The notes under the pieces are model-generated. The model searched no databases, had not been told where the DNA came from, and saw only the letters and a program-made list of their open reading frames with translations. A DNA stretch of 64,000 nt, taken from contig JAEOAD010000052.1 of NCBI GenBank assembly GCA_036365145.1, positions 10,911,501 to 10,975,500 on the forward strand, given 5' to 3'. The stretch is from Orientallactaga sibirica. Its lineage: Eukaryota > Chordata > Mammalia > Rodentia > Dipodidae. Positions 54,875 through 64,000 of this stretch are shown here, piece after piece (positions within the stretch are counted from its first letter, which is position 1; each line of letters opens with the position of its first letter). The translations under genes were made by a program, and so were the position numbers.

Positions 54875-55113
54875 GGGCTGGAGAGATGGCTTAGCGGTTA
54901 AGGCGCCTGCCTGCTAAGCCTAAGAATGCTGGTTCCAATCTCTAGGTCCCATGTTTAGCCAGATGCAAAGTGATGCAAGGGCGCAATGCCGCACTTGCCC
55001 ACAAGGCGGCGCACACATCTGGATTTTGTTCGCAGCAGCTGAGAGGCTGCTGGCGCGCCCATCTCTACCTGTCGTCTTCTCCCTCTCTCTCTCAAAAAAA
55101 AAAAAAAAAAAAG
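54875..55113 (+). mobile_element. Long-form tRNA-type SINE (+)
   Basis: It starts GGGCTGGAGAGATGGCTTAG and includes AAGGGCGCAATGCCGCACTTG, ending in CT repeats and poly-A. The unit 2 copy is at 59468-59709 with a longer TC run. Confidence 0.88.
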
Positions 55114-55224
55114 AACAGAACGGAGAAGGGAGTGCGGTAGCTTGCCAGGCAGTGAGGGTAACTGTGTCCTGAAAGCAGGAAGCAGGACTGTCTGCGCCTC
55201 TCCTAGCTGGCTCCACTTTACTTC

Positions 55225-55772
55225 CCTAGAGATCAAAGGATGATCTGAGTCCTTATCTCTTCCCTAGATCTGCTTTTCCACTAACAGCCTGGGCCTCTCC
55301 AGGGAATGAGGTCTTTGCTAGGATTTAAACAAGTTCAGTCCCCAGAACTTGGCATCATGGCTGGCTCTTCCTGAGTCTCTTATCCCAGACCAATCACTGT
55401 ACCTCTGGCTGACCTGAGGTAGGGCCCACCACCATTAGGTCTCTCCTGGCTTGGCTCAGCAGAGGGGAGAACCCCCTGACCCCTACTTCCCACACGGGCT
55501 CTTTACCCCTCCTACTCTCCACCTGGCAGGAGCTCTTTGGACTTTCTTTTATGTCCTTTCCATGGTTTTTCCAGGCTCACCAGTGTTGCCAGGCCATGTG
55601 GGTGTATTCATTCCCCTTCCCTTCATCCTGTACTTCCTTAAATAAATAGAATAACTTAATAATTATCCTCCTCAGTCTTATTTTGTTCAATTCTTTGGTT
55701 ATAAGTAGCCATGAACCCAGGGCTAGGGTTCAAGGATTTTCCTGAACCTCTAGCATCCTGTTTCAGAACCAT
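55225..55772 (+). mobile_element. LTR-like element B of duplication B unit 1
   Basis: This is the shorter relative of element A, without nested SINEs. It ends near AGGATTTTCCTGAACCTCTAG and is followed by an A-rich run at 55778-55820. It is non-coding. Confidence 0.6.
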
Positions 55773-55793
55773 TCATAAAAAAAAAAAATAAAT

Positions 55794-55824
<31 letters not shown>

Positions 55825-55999
55825 GGATAAATAATGTTTGATCTGTTTCTTTTACTTTTCAGTTTTCCAAATAATTTATTCCCTATCATCATTCAAAGGT
55901 AACTGGAGAATTTTTTTCATGTGTCTTTGTAAGCTCAGATTTAATATACTGTAGTGATACAATCTTTAACCAATGGAAGCCTTTTAAAGTTGCCTTGAA

Positions 56000-56502
56000 G
56001 GCTGGAGAAATGGTTTAGTGGTTAAGGCATTTGCCTGCGAAGCCAAGGGACCCAGCTTCGATTCCCCAGGACCCTTGTAAGCCTGATGCACAAGGGGCAC
56101 ATGCATCTGGAGTTCATTTGCAGTGGCTAGAGTCCCTGGCGTGCCCATTCTCTCTCTGTCTCTCTTTCTTTCTTTTTCCTCTTTCTCTGCTTGCAAATAA
56201 ATAAATAAATAAATAAAATTTTAAAAATATTTAAAAGTTGTCTTGAGTCCTTTTGGCATGACCCTAATAGTCTTTGACAACTTTATTGCATCCTATTGTA
56301 TTAAACAGCATTCTTCCCCCCACCCCACCCCCAGGTAGGGTTTTACTGCAGCTCAGTCTGACCTGGAATTCACTATGTAGTGTAAGGGTGGCCTTGAACT
56401 CATGATGATCCTTCTACCTCTGCCTCTCAAGTGCTGGAATTAAAGACGTGTGCCACCACACCTGGCATTTTAAAAAAATTTATTTGAGAGCAATGGACAG
56501 AC
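56000..56502. mobile_element. tRNA-SINE (+), B1 (-) and truncated SINE start at duplication end
   Basis: tRNA-SINE plus 56000-56222; B1 minus 56320-56468; then the purine lead-in of a minus-strand tRNA-SINE (56470-56502), cut at the junction. The equivalents in unit 2 are 60577-60800 and 60898-61045. Confidence 0.85.
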
Positions 56503-57002
56503 TTTTTCCTAGCAATCTAGTTCACTGCCTTGTGCTGGGCAGGGCCTCCTGAGCCACTCCACCTCTTCAGGACTAATGGGCTCACTCCTGTACAGGTCTC
56601 AGAAGAGCTCAAGCTCAAGTCCTGTCATGCTCAAGGACAGTGTTCTAGGGCACACCCGTACTAAAAGCATGGGTTCTTTGATGTGTTCTCTTTAAACTTG
56701 TTTAAGTTGCTATTCATATAAAAATATCCTGTATATAGATTGGTATTCATGCAATACTACCTTGATGGTCTCTCAAGGCTTTGTGCATGTCACAGATTCT
56801 GTCATTTCAACAGACTGGATCCTTTCACTTTTAGAAATTCTCACAACCTGCAGTTTGGTAATTTTTTTTTTTGGTGTTTCGAGGTAGGGTCTCGCTCTAG
56901 TCCAGGCTGATCTGGAATTCACTATGTACTCTCAGGGTGGCCTTGAACTCACGGCAATCCACCTACCTGTGCCTCCCGCATGCGCCACCACACCTGGCAA
57001 AT

Positions 57003-57152
57003 CACTTTCTTTCCTTCCTTCCTTCCTTCCTTCCTTCCTTCCTTCCTTCCTTCCTTCCTTCCTTCCTTCCCTCCTTCCCTCCTTCCTTCCCTCCTTCCTT
57101 CCTTCCTTCCCTCCCTCCCTCCCCCTCCCTCCCTCCCTCCCTCCCTCCTCCC

Positions 57153-57195
<43 letters not shown>

Positions 57196-57197
57196 TC
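57003..57197. repeat. (TTCC)n/(CCTC)n/(TTTC)n polypyrimidine tract, unit 2
   Basis: Counterpart of 52425-52615 with a longer pure TTCC start and a rearranged CCCT section. It gives open frames rich in Ser/Phe/Leu/Pro that are not genes. Confidence 0.92.
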
Positions 57198-58336
57198 AGA
57201 TTTATTTTCATTTATTTATCAGAGACAGAGAAAGAGGGAGAGAGACAGTGAGAATGGGTGTGTCAGGGCTTCTAGTCACTGTAAACGACCCACAGATGCA
57301 TGCGCTACCATGTGCATCTGGCTTACATGGGACCTGGAGAATTGAACTGGGGTCATTAGGCTTCGCAGGCATGAGCCTTAACCACTAAGCCATCTCTCCA
57401 GCCCTCTTTTTTTTAAAGATTTATTTTTGCTTTATTTATTTGTTAGAGAGAGAGAGAAAATGGGCATGCCAGGGCCTCTAGCCACTGCAAACGAATTCCA
57501 GATGCATGCGCCACCTTGTGCATCTGGCTTGTGTGGGACCCAGAGAATCGAACCTGTATCCTTAGGCTTTGCAGGCAAATGCCTTAACTGCTAAGCCATC
57601 TCTCCAGCCACTGTTTGGTAATTTTTTTTTTTTTTTTTGGTTCTTCAAGGTAGGGTCTCAGAATAGCCCAGGCTGACATGGAATTTACTATGTAGTCTCA
57701 GGGTGGCCTCGAACTCACAGCAATCCTCCTACATCTGCCTCCTGAGTACTGGGATTAAAGGCATGTAACACCACGCCCGTCCCCAGTTTGGTAATTTTAT
57801 GTTCATATTTTTCTGTCCTACATATCTTATAAGAACTAGCAATTTTCTCTAAAGTACCACTGTATAATATGCAAACCATGTATGAAAGCTGAATTTTGTT
57901 TTTCTCGTTTTTGGTGTGGGGATTGGACTCAGGGCATTTTATATGCTAGGTAAGTAAGCTTGGTACTGCTCAGCTCCATTCCCAGCTGTCAACTTGAATT
58001 TTCTTTTTATCAAACCCAGGGTCTCACACGTGCTATGCAAACACTCTATCACGGTGTCTACACCCTTAGCCCTCTGATGTTTGAGTGTGTTTGGTACCTA
58101 CTTAAGAAAATGAAAGAAACAAGTAAAAGTGGTTAGAATGATATTTTTAAAAATGTTTTATTTTTATTTATTTGAGAAGGAGAGAATGGGCACACTAGGG
58201 CACCCAGCCGCTGCAAATGAACTCCAGATGCATGTGTCACCTTGCACATCTGGCTTACATAGGACCTGAGGAACCGAACCTGGGTCTTTTGGCTTTGTAG
58301 GCAAGTGCCTTAACCACTAAGCCATCTCTCCAACCC

Positions 58337-59445
58337 TCCTTATTTCTTGATTAAAGGAGTTAGTTAGATCTACTTTTTTCATAAACAACCTGAGCCACTC
58401 CTTGGGAGGGAGTTTTTCTTTCCTAGAATTTCAATCTGACCCCAGCAGTGTGGTTGGTTAAAGTCAGCCCCCAAACTTGGTGTCATGGCTGGCCTCTTAC
58501 TGAGCCAGCCCGAGTCCACACCTGTTCGGCTGTCTCAGAGTCACCTAAGTCTGAGGGTGTAAAGACCACCACAATAAGATTATATATATATATATTATTT
58601 TTATTTTTATTTTATTTTTTTTTTAGAGAGACACAGAGAGAGACAGAGAGGGAGAGGAAGACAGATAGAGATGGGTGCGCCAGCAGCCTCTCAGCTGCTG
58701 TGAATGAAATCCAGATGTCTGTGCCCCTTTGTGGTCAAGTACAGCATTGCGCCCTTGTGTTACTTTGCATCTGGCTAAATGTGGGACCTGGAGATTGGAA
58801 CCGGGTTCTTAGGCTTAGCAGGCAGGTGCCTTAACCACTAAGCCATCTCTCCAGCCCAGACTGTATATATTTTTTACTGCCCCCCCCCATAGGGTTTCAC
58901 CCAGGGTGACCTGAAATTTCACTATGCAGTTTCACAGTGATCCTCCTGCCTGTGCCTCCCAAGTGTTGGGTTTAAAGGTGTGTACCACCACACCTGGCTC
59001 AATAAGATTATAAACAGAACCTTACCCAGGTGGGTAAGGCCTTTTTTTCTGGCTTGGCACCTCTCCTGAACTTCCAGGTTCCTTCCTAGTAAGTATTCCT
59101 TCAGTCCAGCTGAGACTCCCCCCCCCAATCCCACCTGGGCTCTCCCCCTCCTGCCCTCCAGTCTGTTTCCTCTCTAGATCCCTTTTCACGTTTCAGACAC
59201 ATGCTTACTTTCTACATGGGCTCTCAGACCACATGGGTGCATTCATTCCTCCTTCCTTGGTCCATGGAGCCCCCTCTCTCTCCCATATGTTCATGAATAA
59301 AAATGTAATGGTTCATAAATCATCCTTCTTAGTCTTGTTTTATTTTAATTCTTTGATAAAAACAGACATGAACTCAGGGCTTGGCATTCAAGGAGCTTGG
59401 CATTCAAGGACCTTTCCTGAATCCCCAAAACCCAGTTCCATGGTT
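58337..59445 (+). mobile_element. LTR-like element A of duplication B unit 2
   Basis: This is the duplicated copy of 53758-54850, including the nested long-form SINE (58575-58857) and B1 (58870-58998). Confidence 0.6.
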
Positions 59446-59819
59446 GCTTGAAAGAACGGAGAAGGGACGGGCTGGAGAGATGGCTTAGCGGTTAAGGCGC
59501 CTGCCTGCTAAGCCTAAGAATGCTGGTTCCAATCTCTAGGTCCCATGTTTAGCCAGATGCAAAGTGATGCAAGGGCGCAATGCCGCACTTGCCCACAAGG
59601 CGGCGCACACATCTGGATTTCGTTCGCAGCAGCTGAGAGGCTGCTGGCGCGCCCATCTCTACCTGTCGTCTTCTCCCTCTCTCTCTCTCTCTCTCTCAAA
59701 AAAAAAAAGAACAGAACGGAGAAGGGAGTCCGGTAGCTTGCCAGGCAGTGAGGGTAACTGTGTCCTGAAAGCAGGAAGCAGGACTGTCTGCGCCTCTCCT
59801 CGCTGGCTCCACTTTACTT

Positions 59820-60370
59820 CCCTAGAGATCAAAGGATGATCTGAGTCCTTATCTCTTCCCTAGATCTGCTTTTCCACTAACAGCCTGGGCCTCTCCAGGG
59901 AATGAGGTCTTTGCTAGGATTTAAACAAGTTCAGCCCCAGAACTTGGCATCATGGCTGGCTCTTCCTGAGTCTCTTATCCCAGACCAATCACTGTACCTC
60001 TGGCTGACCTGAGGTAGGGCCCACCACCATTAGGTCTCTCCTGGCTTGGCTCAGCAGAGGGGGAGAACCCCTGACCCCTACTTCCCACACGGGCTCTTTA
60101 CCCTCCTACTCTCCACCTGGCAGGAGCTCTTTGGACTTTCTTTTATGTCCTTTCCACGGTTTTTCCAGGCTCACCAGTGTTGCCAGGCCATGTGGGCGTA
60201 TTCATTCCCCTTCCCTTCATCCTGTACTTCCTTAAATAAATAGAATAACTTAATAATTATCCTCCTCAGTCTTATTTTTGTTCAATTCTTTGGTTATAAG
60301 TAGCCATGAACCCAGGGCTAGGGTTCAAGGATTTTCCTGAACCTCTAGCATCCTGTTTCAGAACCATTCA
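59820..60370 (+). mobile_element. LTR-like element B of duplication B unit 2
   Basis: This is the duplicated copy of 55225-55772. A poly-A run follows at 60372-60396, shorter than in unit 1. Confidence 0.6.
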
Positions 60371-61059
60371 TAAAAAAAAAAAAAAAAAAAAAAAAAGGCA
60401 GGATAAATAATGTTTGATCTGTTTCTTTTACTTTTCAGTTTTCCAAATAATTTATTCCCTATCATCATTCAAAGGTAACTGGAGAATTTTTTTCATGTGT
60501 CTTTGTAAGCTCAGATTTAATATACTGTAGTGATACAATCTTTAACCAATGGAAGCCTTTTAAAGTTGGCTTGAAGGCTGGAGAAATGGTTTAGTGGTTA
60601 AGGCATTTGCCTGCGAAGCCAAGGGACCCAGCTTCGATTCCCCAGGACCCTTGTAAGCCTGATGCACAAGGGGCACATGCATCTGGAGTTCATTTGCAGT
60701 GGCTAGAGTCCCTGGCGTGCCCATTCTCTCTCTGTCTCTCTTTCTTTCTTTTTCCTCTTTCTCTGCTTGCAAATAAATAAATAAATAAATAAAATTTAAA
60801 AAATATTTAAAAGTTGTCTTGAGTCCTTTTGGCATGACCCTAATAGTCTTTGACAACTTTATTGCATCCTATTGTATTAAACAGCATTCTTCCCCCCACC
60901 CCACCCCCAGGTAGGGTTTTACTGCAGCTCAGTCTGACCTGGAATTCACTATGTAGTGTAAGGGTGGCCTTGAACTCATGATGATCCTTCTACCTCTGCC
61001 TCCCAAGTGCTGGAATTAAAGACGTGTGCCACCACACCTGGCATTTAAAAAAAAAAATT

Positions 61060-61096
61060 TATTTGAGAGCAATGGACAGACAGAGAAAGAGGCAGA

Positions 61097-61143
<47 letters not shown>

Positions 61144-61765
61144 GGTGCACCAGGGCCTCCAGCCAGTGCAAATGAACTCCAGATGCATGTGCCACCTTGT
61201 ACATCTGGTTTATATGGGTCCTGGAAAATTGAACCGGGATCCTTTGCCTTTACAGACAAATGCCTTAACTGCTAAGCCACCTCTCCAGGCCCCATTCTTT
61301 ATTTTTTGAGGTAGGGTCTCACTCTAGCTCAGGCTGACCTGGAATTCACTATGTCATCTCAGGGTGGCCTTGAACTCATGGCGATCCTCCTACCTCTGCC
61401 TCCCGAGTGCTGGGATTAAAGGCGTGTGCCACCACCCCTTAATCAACATTCTTTTTTTTTTTTTTTTTTTTTTTTCCTGCCAAGGCTTCCTCCTTTTTTA
61501 TTTGCAGTTAATGAACACAGTCTTAGAAACATTACAGAATAAAGCCCAGGCATCTTTAGTCCTTTGGTGACTTAATGCACATTAGCAAATTTTAATCAAC
61601 ATTCTTTTTTTTTTTTTTTTTCTAGGGAGGGTCTCACTGTAGCCCAGGCTGACCTGGAATTAACTATGTAGCCTCAGGGTGGCCTCAAACCCATGGGGAT
61701 CCTCCTACCTCTGCCTCCCAAGTGCTGGGATTAAAGGCGTGCACCACCACGCCCAGCTTACAACA
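61060..61765 (-). mobile_element. Full tRNA-SINE (-) and two B1s (-) after duplication B
   Basis: tRNA-SINE 61050-61292 with a (GA)n run (61098-61140); B1 61298-61436; B1 61605-61759 next to the short retrocopy. Confidence 0.85.
61453..61591 (-). pseudogene. Short retrocopy of an unidentified transcript 3' end
   Basis: On the minus strand this reads as about 115 bases of unique sequence with an AATAAA (GCAAATAAAAAAGG), then GCCTTGGCAGG and a poly-A run (the T run at 61453-61475). It is flanked by direct repeats of TTAATCAACATTCTT (61438-61452 and 61592-61606). These are marks of LINE-mediated retroposition of a messenger 3' end. I could not name the source gene. Confidence 0.6.
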
Positions 61766-62400
61766 TTCTTGAGAGAAGCAGAACCCTTAAATAGAGAGGA
61801 GGAGAAAAGGGACTGGAAGGGAAGGTGAGAGGTTGTGTGCAAGGAAAAGAGTACTCAGTCTTCTTAGATCCTATTGAAATCCACTATAAGGAATTGGACT
61901 TGTGATCATTGAGCCAGACAGATTCCAGGTTCTGGGTCAGCTAGCTGGATGCACAGGATGAGAAAAGGAAGAGCACATGGTATTGTTCTAGTCCAAACAG
62001 TGGTTGACTCAGGCCCAGGAAGAGCTGTTTTTTGCATCTGACTGTGAAGGTTGGAAGCATCCTCTCTTCCAGCTCCTAGGCAGTGCAACAGCTTGACTGA
62101 GTAATTGGGGCTTGATCAACATTTTTGTTTTATCTAAGCCTCCACCCAATTGGATGAGGCTCATCCAATCACAGTAGAGAGGACAGTCTGCTTTACTTAC
62201 TCTATCCAAGCCAGATCCTACTCTCCAGAAACATGCTCTCATGTAGATACAGAATAATACTTGACCAAATGTCTGGCCACCCTGTGATCAGATAAATGGT
62301 AAAAAGATGTTCTGGGCTCATTTTGTAGATTTCCTACCAGATATAGAATCTGATTTTTCCCATGGAACTCTGACCTTTATTACCTAAAAAAAAAACCAGA
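61766..62400. other. Non-repeat stretch of about 630 bases
   Basis: This is the longest clearly SINE-free segment in the right part of the intron. It shows no exon of MEMO1. Short open frames on the minus strand (up to 77 codons) show no recognisable domain. Confidence 0.5.
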
Positions 62401-62411
62401 CAAACAAAACA

Positions 62412-63250
62412 GTCTTAGCTGGGCATAGTAGCCCATGCCTTTAATCCCAGCACTTGGGAGGCAGAGGTAGGTGGGTTGCTGTGAGTTCAAGGCCACCCTG
62501 AGACTGACTATATAGTAAATTCCAGGTCAGCCTGGGCTAGAGAGTGAGACCCTACCTTGAAAAACCAGAAAAAAACAAAAAATAGTTTTGCAAAAATTAA
62601 ACAATTGGCTTGGGGAAATGGCTTACTTAGTGTTTAAGGCGTTTTCCTGTAAAGCCTAAGGACCACAGTTTGATTCCCCAGGACCTATGTAAGCCAGATG
62701 CACAAGGGGGCGCATGCGTATGGAGTTCGTTTGCAGTGGCTGGAGGTCCTGGCACACCCATTCTATCTGCCTCTTTCTCTCAAAAAAAAAAAAAAACATT
62801 AAAAAAAGGAATGCTTAAAAAAATTATAAAGGGCTGGAGAGATGGCTTAGTGGTTAAGGCACCTGCCTGCCAAGCCTAAGAATGCCTGTTCGAATCTCTA
62901 GGTCCCACATTTAGCCAGACGCAAGCTCACAAAATGCCTCATTTGCCCACAAGGGGGCACACGTGTCTGGAATTCTTTCACAGGGACTGAGAGGCCGTTG
63001 GCACGCTCATTCTCTCTCTGTCTCTTCCTCTCTCTGTTTTTGTCTGTCTCTGTCTCCAAAAAAAAAAAAGAAAAAAAAAAGATAAGCCGGGTGTGGTGGC
63101 TCACACCTATAATCCCAGCACTTGGGAGGCAGAGGTGGGTAGATTGCTGTGAGTTCAAGGCCACCCTGAGACTATAGAGTTAATTCCAGGTTAGCCTGGA
63201 ACAGAGTGACACCCTACCTTGAAAAAAAAAAAAAAAAAAAAAAAAAAAAG
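62412..63250 (+). mobile_element. SINE block: B1, tRNA-SINE, long-form tRNA-SINE, B1 (all +)
   Basis: B1 62416-62582; tRNA-SINE 62607-62800; long-form SINE 62831-63072 (TTGCCCACAAGGGGGCACACG); B1 63084-63250 with a long A run. Confidence 0.85.
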
Positions 63251-63334
63251 ATTAAAAAATTAGTCTATATCCCTTGATGACTTTTCTGATAACTCTTTTG
63301 ATGATTAAAAACTTTGAGAATAACAATTTTCATT

Positions 63335-64000
63335 TTTATGTTTATATGTATTTATTTATAGGAAATAGAGAATGAATAAAAATGATAATGGGCATACCAG
63401 TGCCTCTTAACACTGTAAATGAATTCCAGATGCATGTGCCACTTTGTACTGTGAAATTGAGGTTGGGCTGGTAAGTTTTGCAAACAAGCACCTTTAACCA
63501 TTGAGACCTATCTCCAGCCAAGATTAATAATTTTCTATTCTTTTTAAAAATTTATTTATTACAGAGAGAGAGGCAGATGGAGAATGGGTGGGCCAGGGCC
63601 ATTGCAAATGAACTTCAGGTGCATGTGCCACTTTGTATATCTGGCCTGTATGGGTTCTGGGAATTGAACCTGGGTCCTTAGGCTTCACAGGCAAGTACCT
63701 TAACTGCTAAGCCATCTCTCCAGCTCAAGATTAATAATTATCTAAGCTTCATGTCAGTGATTGTTTCAGAATTGTTTTTATAAGGAAAGAGTCATTAAAT
63801 TGTCATCTAATACTTCATGTTATATCTTATCTTATCTCTCTTTCTCTCTCTCTCTCTTTTTTGGTTATTCCAGGTAGGCTGACAAGGAATTTACTATGCA
63901 GTCTCAGGCTGGCCTTGAACTCACAACAGTCCACCTACCTCTGCCTCCTAAGTGCTGGGATTAAATGCATATACCACCATGCCTGACTATATCCTCTCTT
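63335..64000 (-). mobile_element. Two tRNA-SINEs (-) and a B1 (-) running to the window end
   Basis: tRNA-SINEs 63345-63525 (diverged) and 63545-63725; TC run 63836-63860; B1 63862-63988. Confidence 0.8.

Larger units (their letters stand above)
51924..56502 (+). repeat. Tandem duplication B, unit 1 (about 4.58 kb)
   Basis: This segment is repeated directly at 56503-61081 with an offset of 4578-4579. It contains about 360 bases of non-repeat sequence, a B1, a long polypyrimidine tract, several tRNA-SINEs, two LTR-like elements with a long-form SINE inside one of them, and the first bases of a minus-strand tRNA-SINE. The junction joins that SINE's purine-rich tail (GGACAGAC) to CTTTTTCCTAG. 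Confidence 0.95.
56503..61081 (+). repeat. Tandem duplication B, unit 2 (about 4.58 kb)
   Basis: This near-identical second copy of 51924-56502 has roughly fifteen scattered substitutions that I could spot (for example TAAATGACC/TAAACGACC, GTGCGGTAG/GTCCGGTAG) and different microsatellite lengths. It continues into the full SINE body after 61081. Confidence 0.95.
31931..64000 (+). other. MEMO1: MEMO1 intron 1 (continues past window end)
   Basis: After the donor at 31931, no sequence encoding the next MEMO1 residues was found through the end of the window. The first intron is also long in other mammals. It is filled with SINEs, microsatellites, solo LTRs and one large tandem duplication, listed separately. 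Confidence 0.75.

Noticed and set aside
53758..60370. Complete endogenous provirus
   Set aside because: No gag, pol or env similarity is visible between or inside the LTR-like elements.
31931..64000. Second coding exon of MEMO1
   Set aside because: I looked for sequence encoding the residues that follow exon 1 and found none. The window probably ends within intron 1.

Overview
This window looks like nuclear DNA of a rodent, most probably a jerboa-type dipodid such as Jaculus (inference). Two SINE families dominate it. One is 7SL-derived and B1-like. The other is tRNA-derived and resembles the B2/DIP superfamily: its head is GCTGGAGAGATGGCTTAG, its body is a conserved unit of about 150 bp, and it ends in a CT-rich stretch plus an AAATAAAT tail. 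There are no operons, prokaryotic genes or CRISPR arrays. The window covers a same-strand gene pair that is also adjacent on human 2p22.3, DPY30 followed by MEMO1.

Layout. Positions 1-17650 are repeat-packed sequence upstream of DPY30. This part holds an ORR1/MT-like MaLR solo LTR (93-438), a broken cytochrome c retrocopy (about 8370-9232, minus strand), a near-perfect 2.06 kb tandem duplication (8808-10869 and 10870-12934), and a 33-bp minisatellite inside an unclassified repeat (about 14800-15490). A CpG island at about 17700-18500 is the DPY30 promoter. DPY30 coding exons lie at 18302-18337, 18453-18500, 22373-22515 and 27716-27788, giving an intact 99-codon protein, with a polyadenylation signal at 28036. 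The intergenic part, about 28060-31000, is again mostly SINEs. A second, very GC-rich island (about 31000-32560) contains MEMO1 exon 1, whose coding part is 31870-31930 (20 codons plus one base). Everything from 31931 to 64000 appears to be MEMO1 intron 1; I found no further MEMO1 exon. That intron carries a second MaLR solo LTR (40021-40375), a 4.58 kb tandem duplication (about 51924-56502 and 56503-61081) containing two related LTR-like elements per copy, and a short retrocopy of an unidentified transcript (about 61453-61591).

Biology. DPY30 is a core subunit of the SET1/MLL histone H3K4 methyltransferase complexes, acting as a dimer that binds ASH2L. MEMO1 is a cytoplasmic protein linked to receptor tyrosine kinase signalling and cell motility. 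Their proximity is conserved synteny; nothing here shows that they function together.

The most notable observations concern genome structure. Two tandem duplications differ only slightly between copies and both break inside SINEs. At two places a B1 insertion is interleaved, in collinear order, with pieces of its own flanking sequence, which looks like a merged filled-site/empty-site consensus. SINEs are stacked in staircases at single target sites. Two solo LTRs have inserted at the same GATGG position, in the same relative orientation, in two different SINE copies. I did not find a new gene system.
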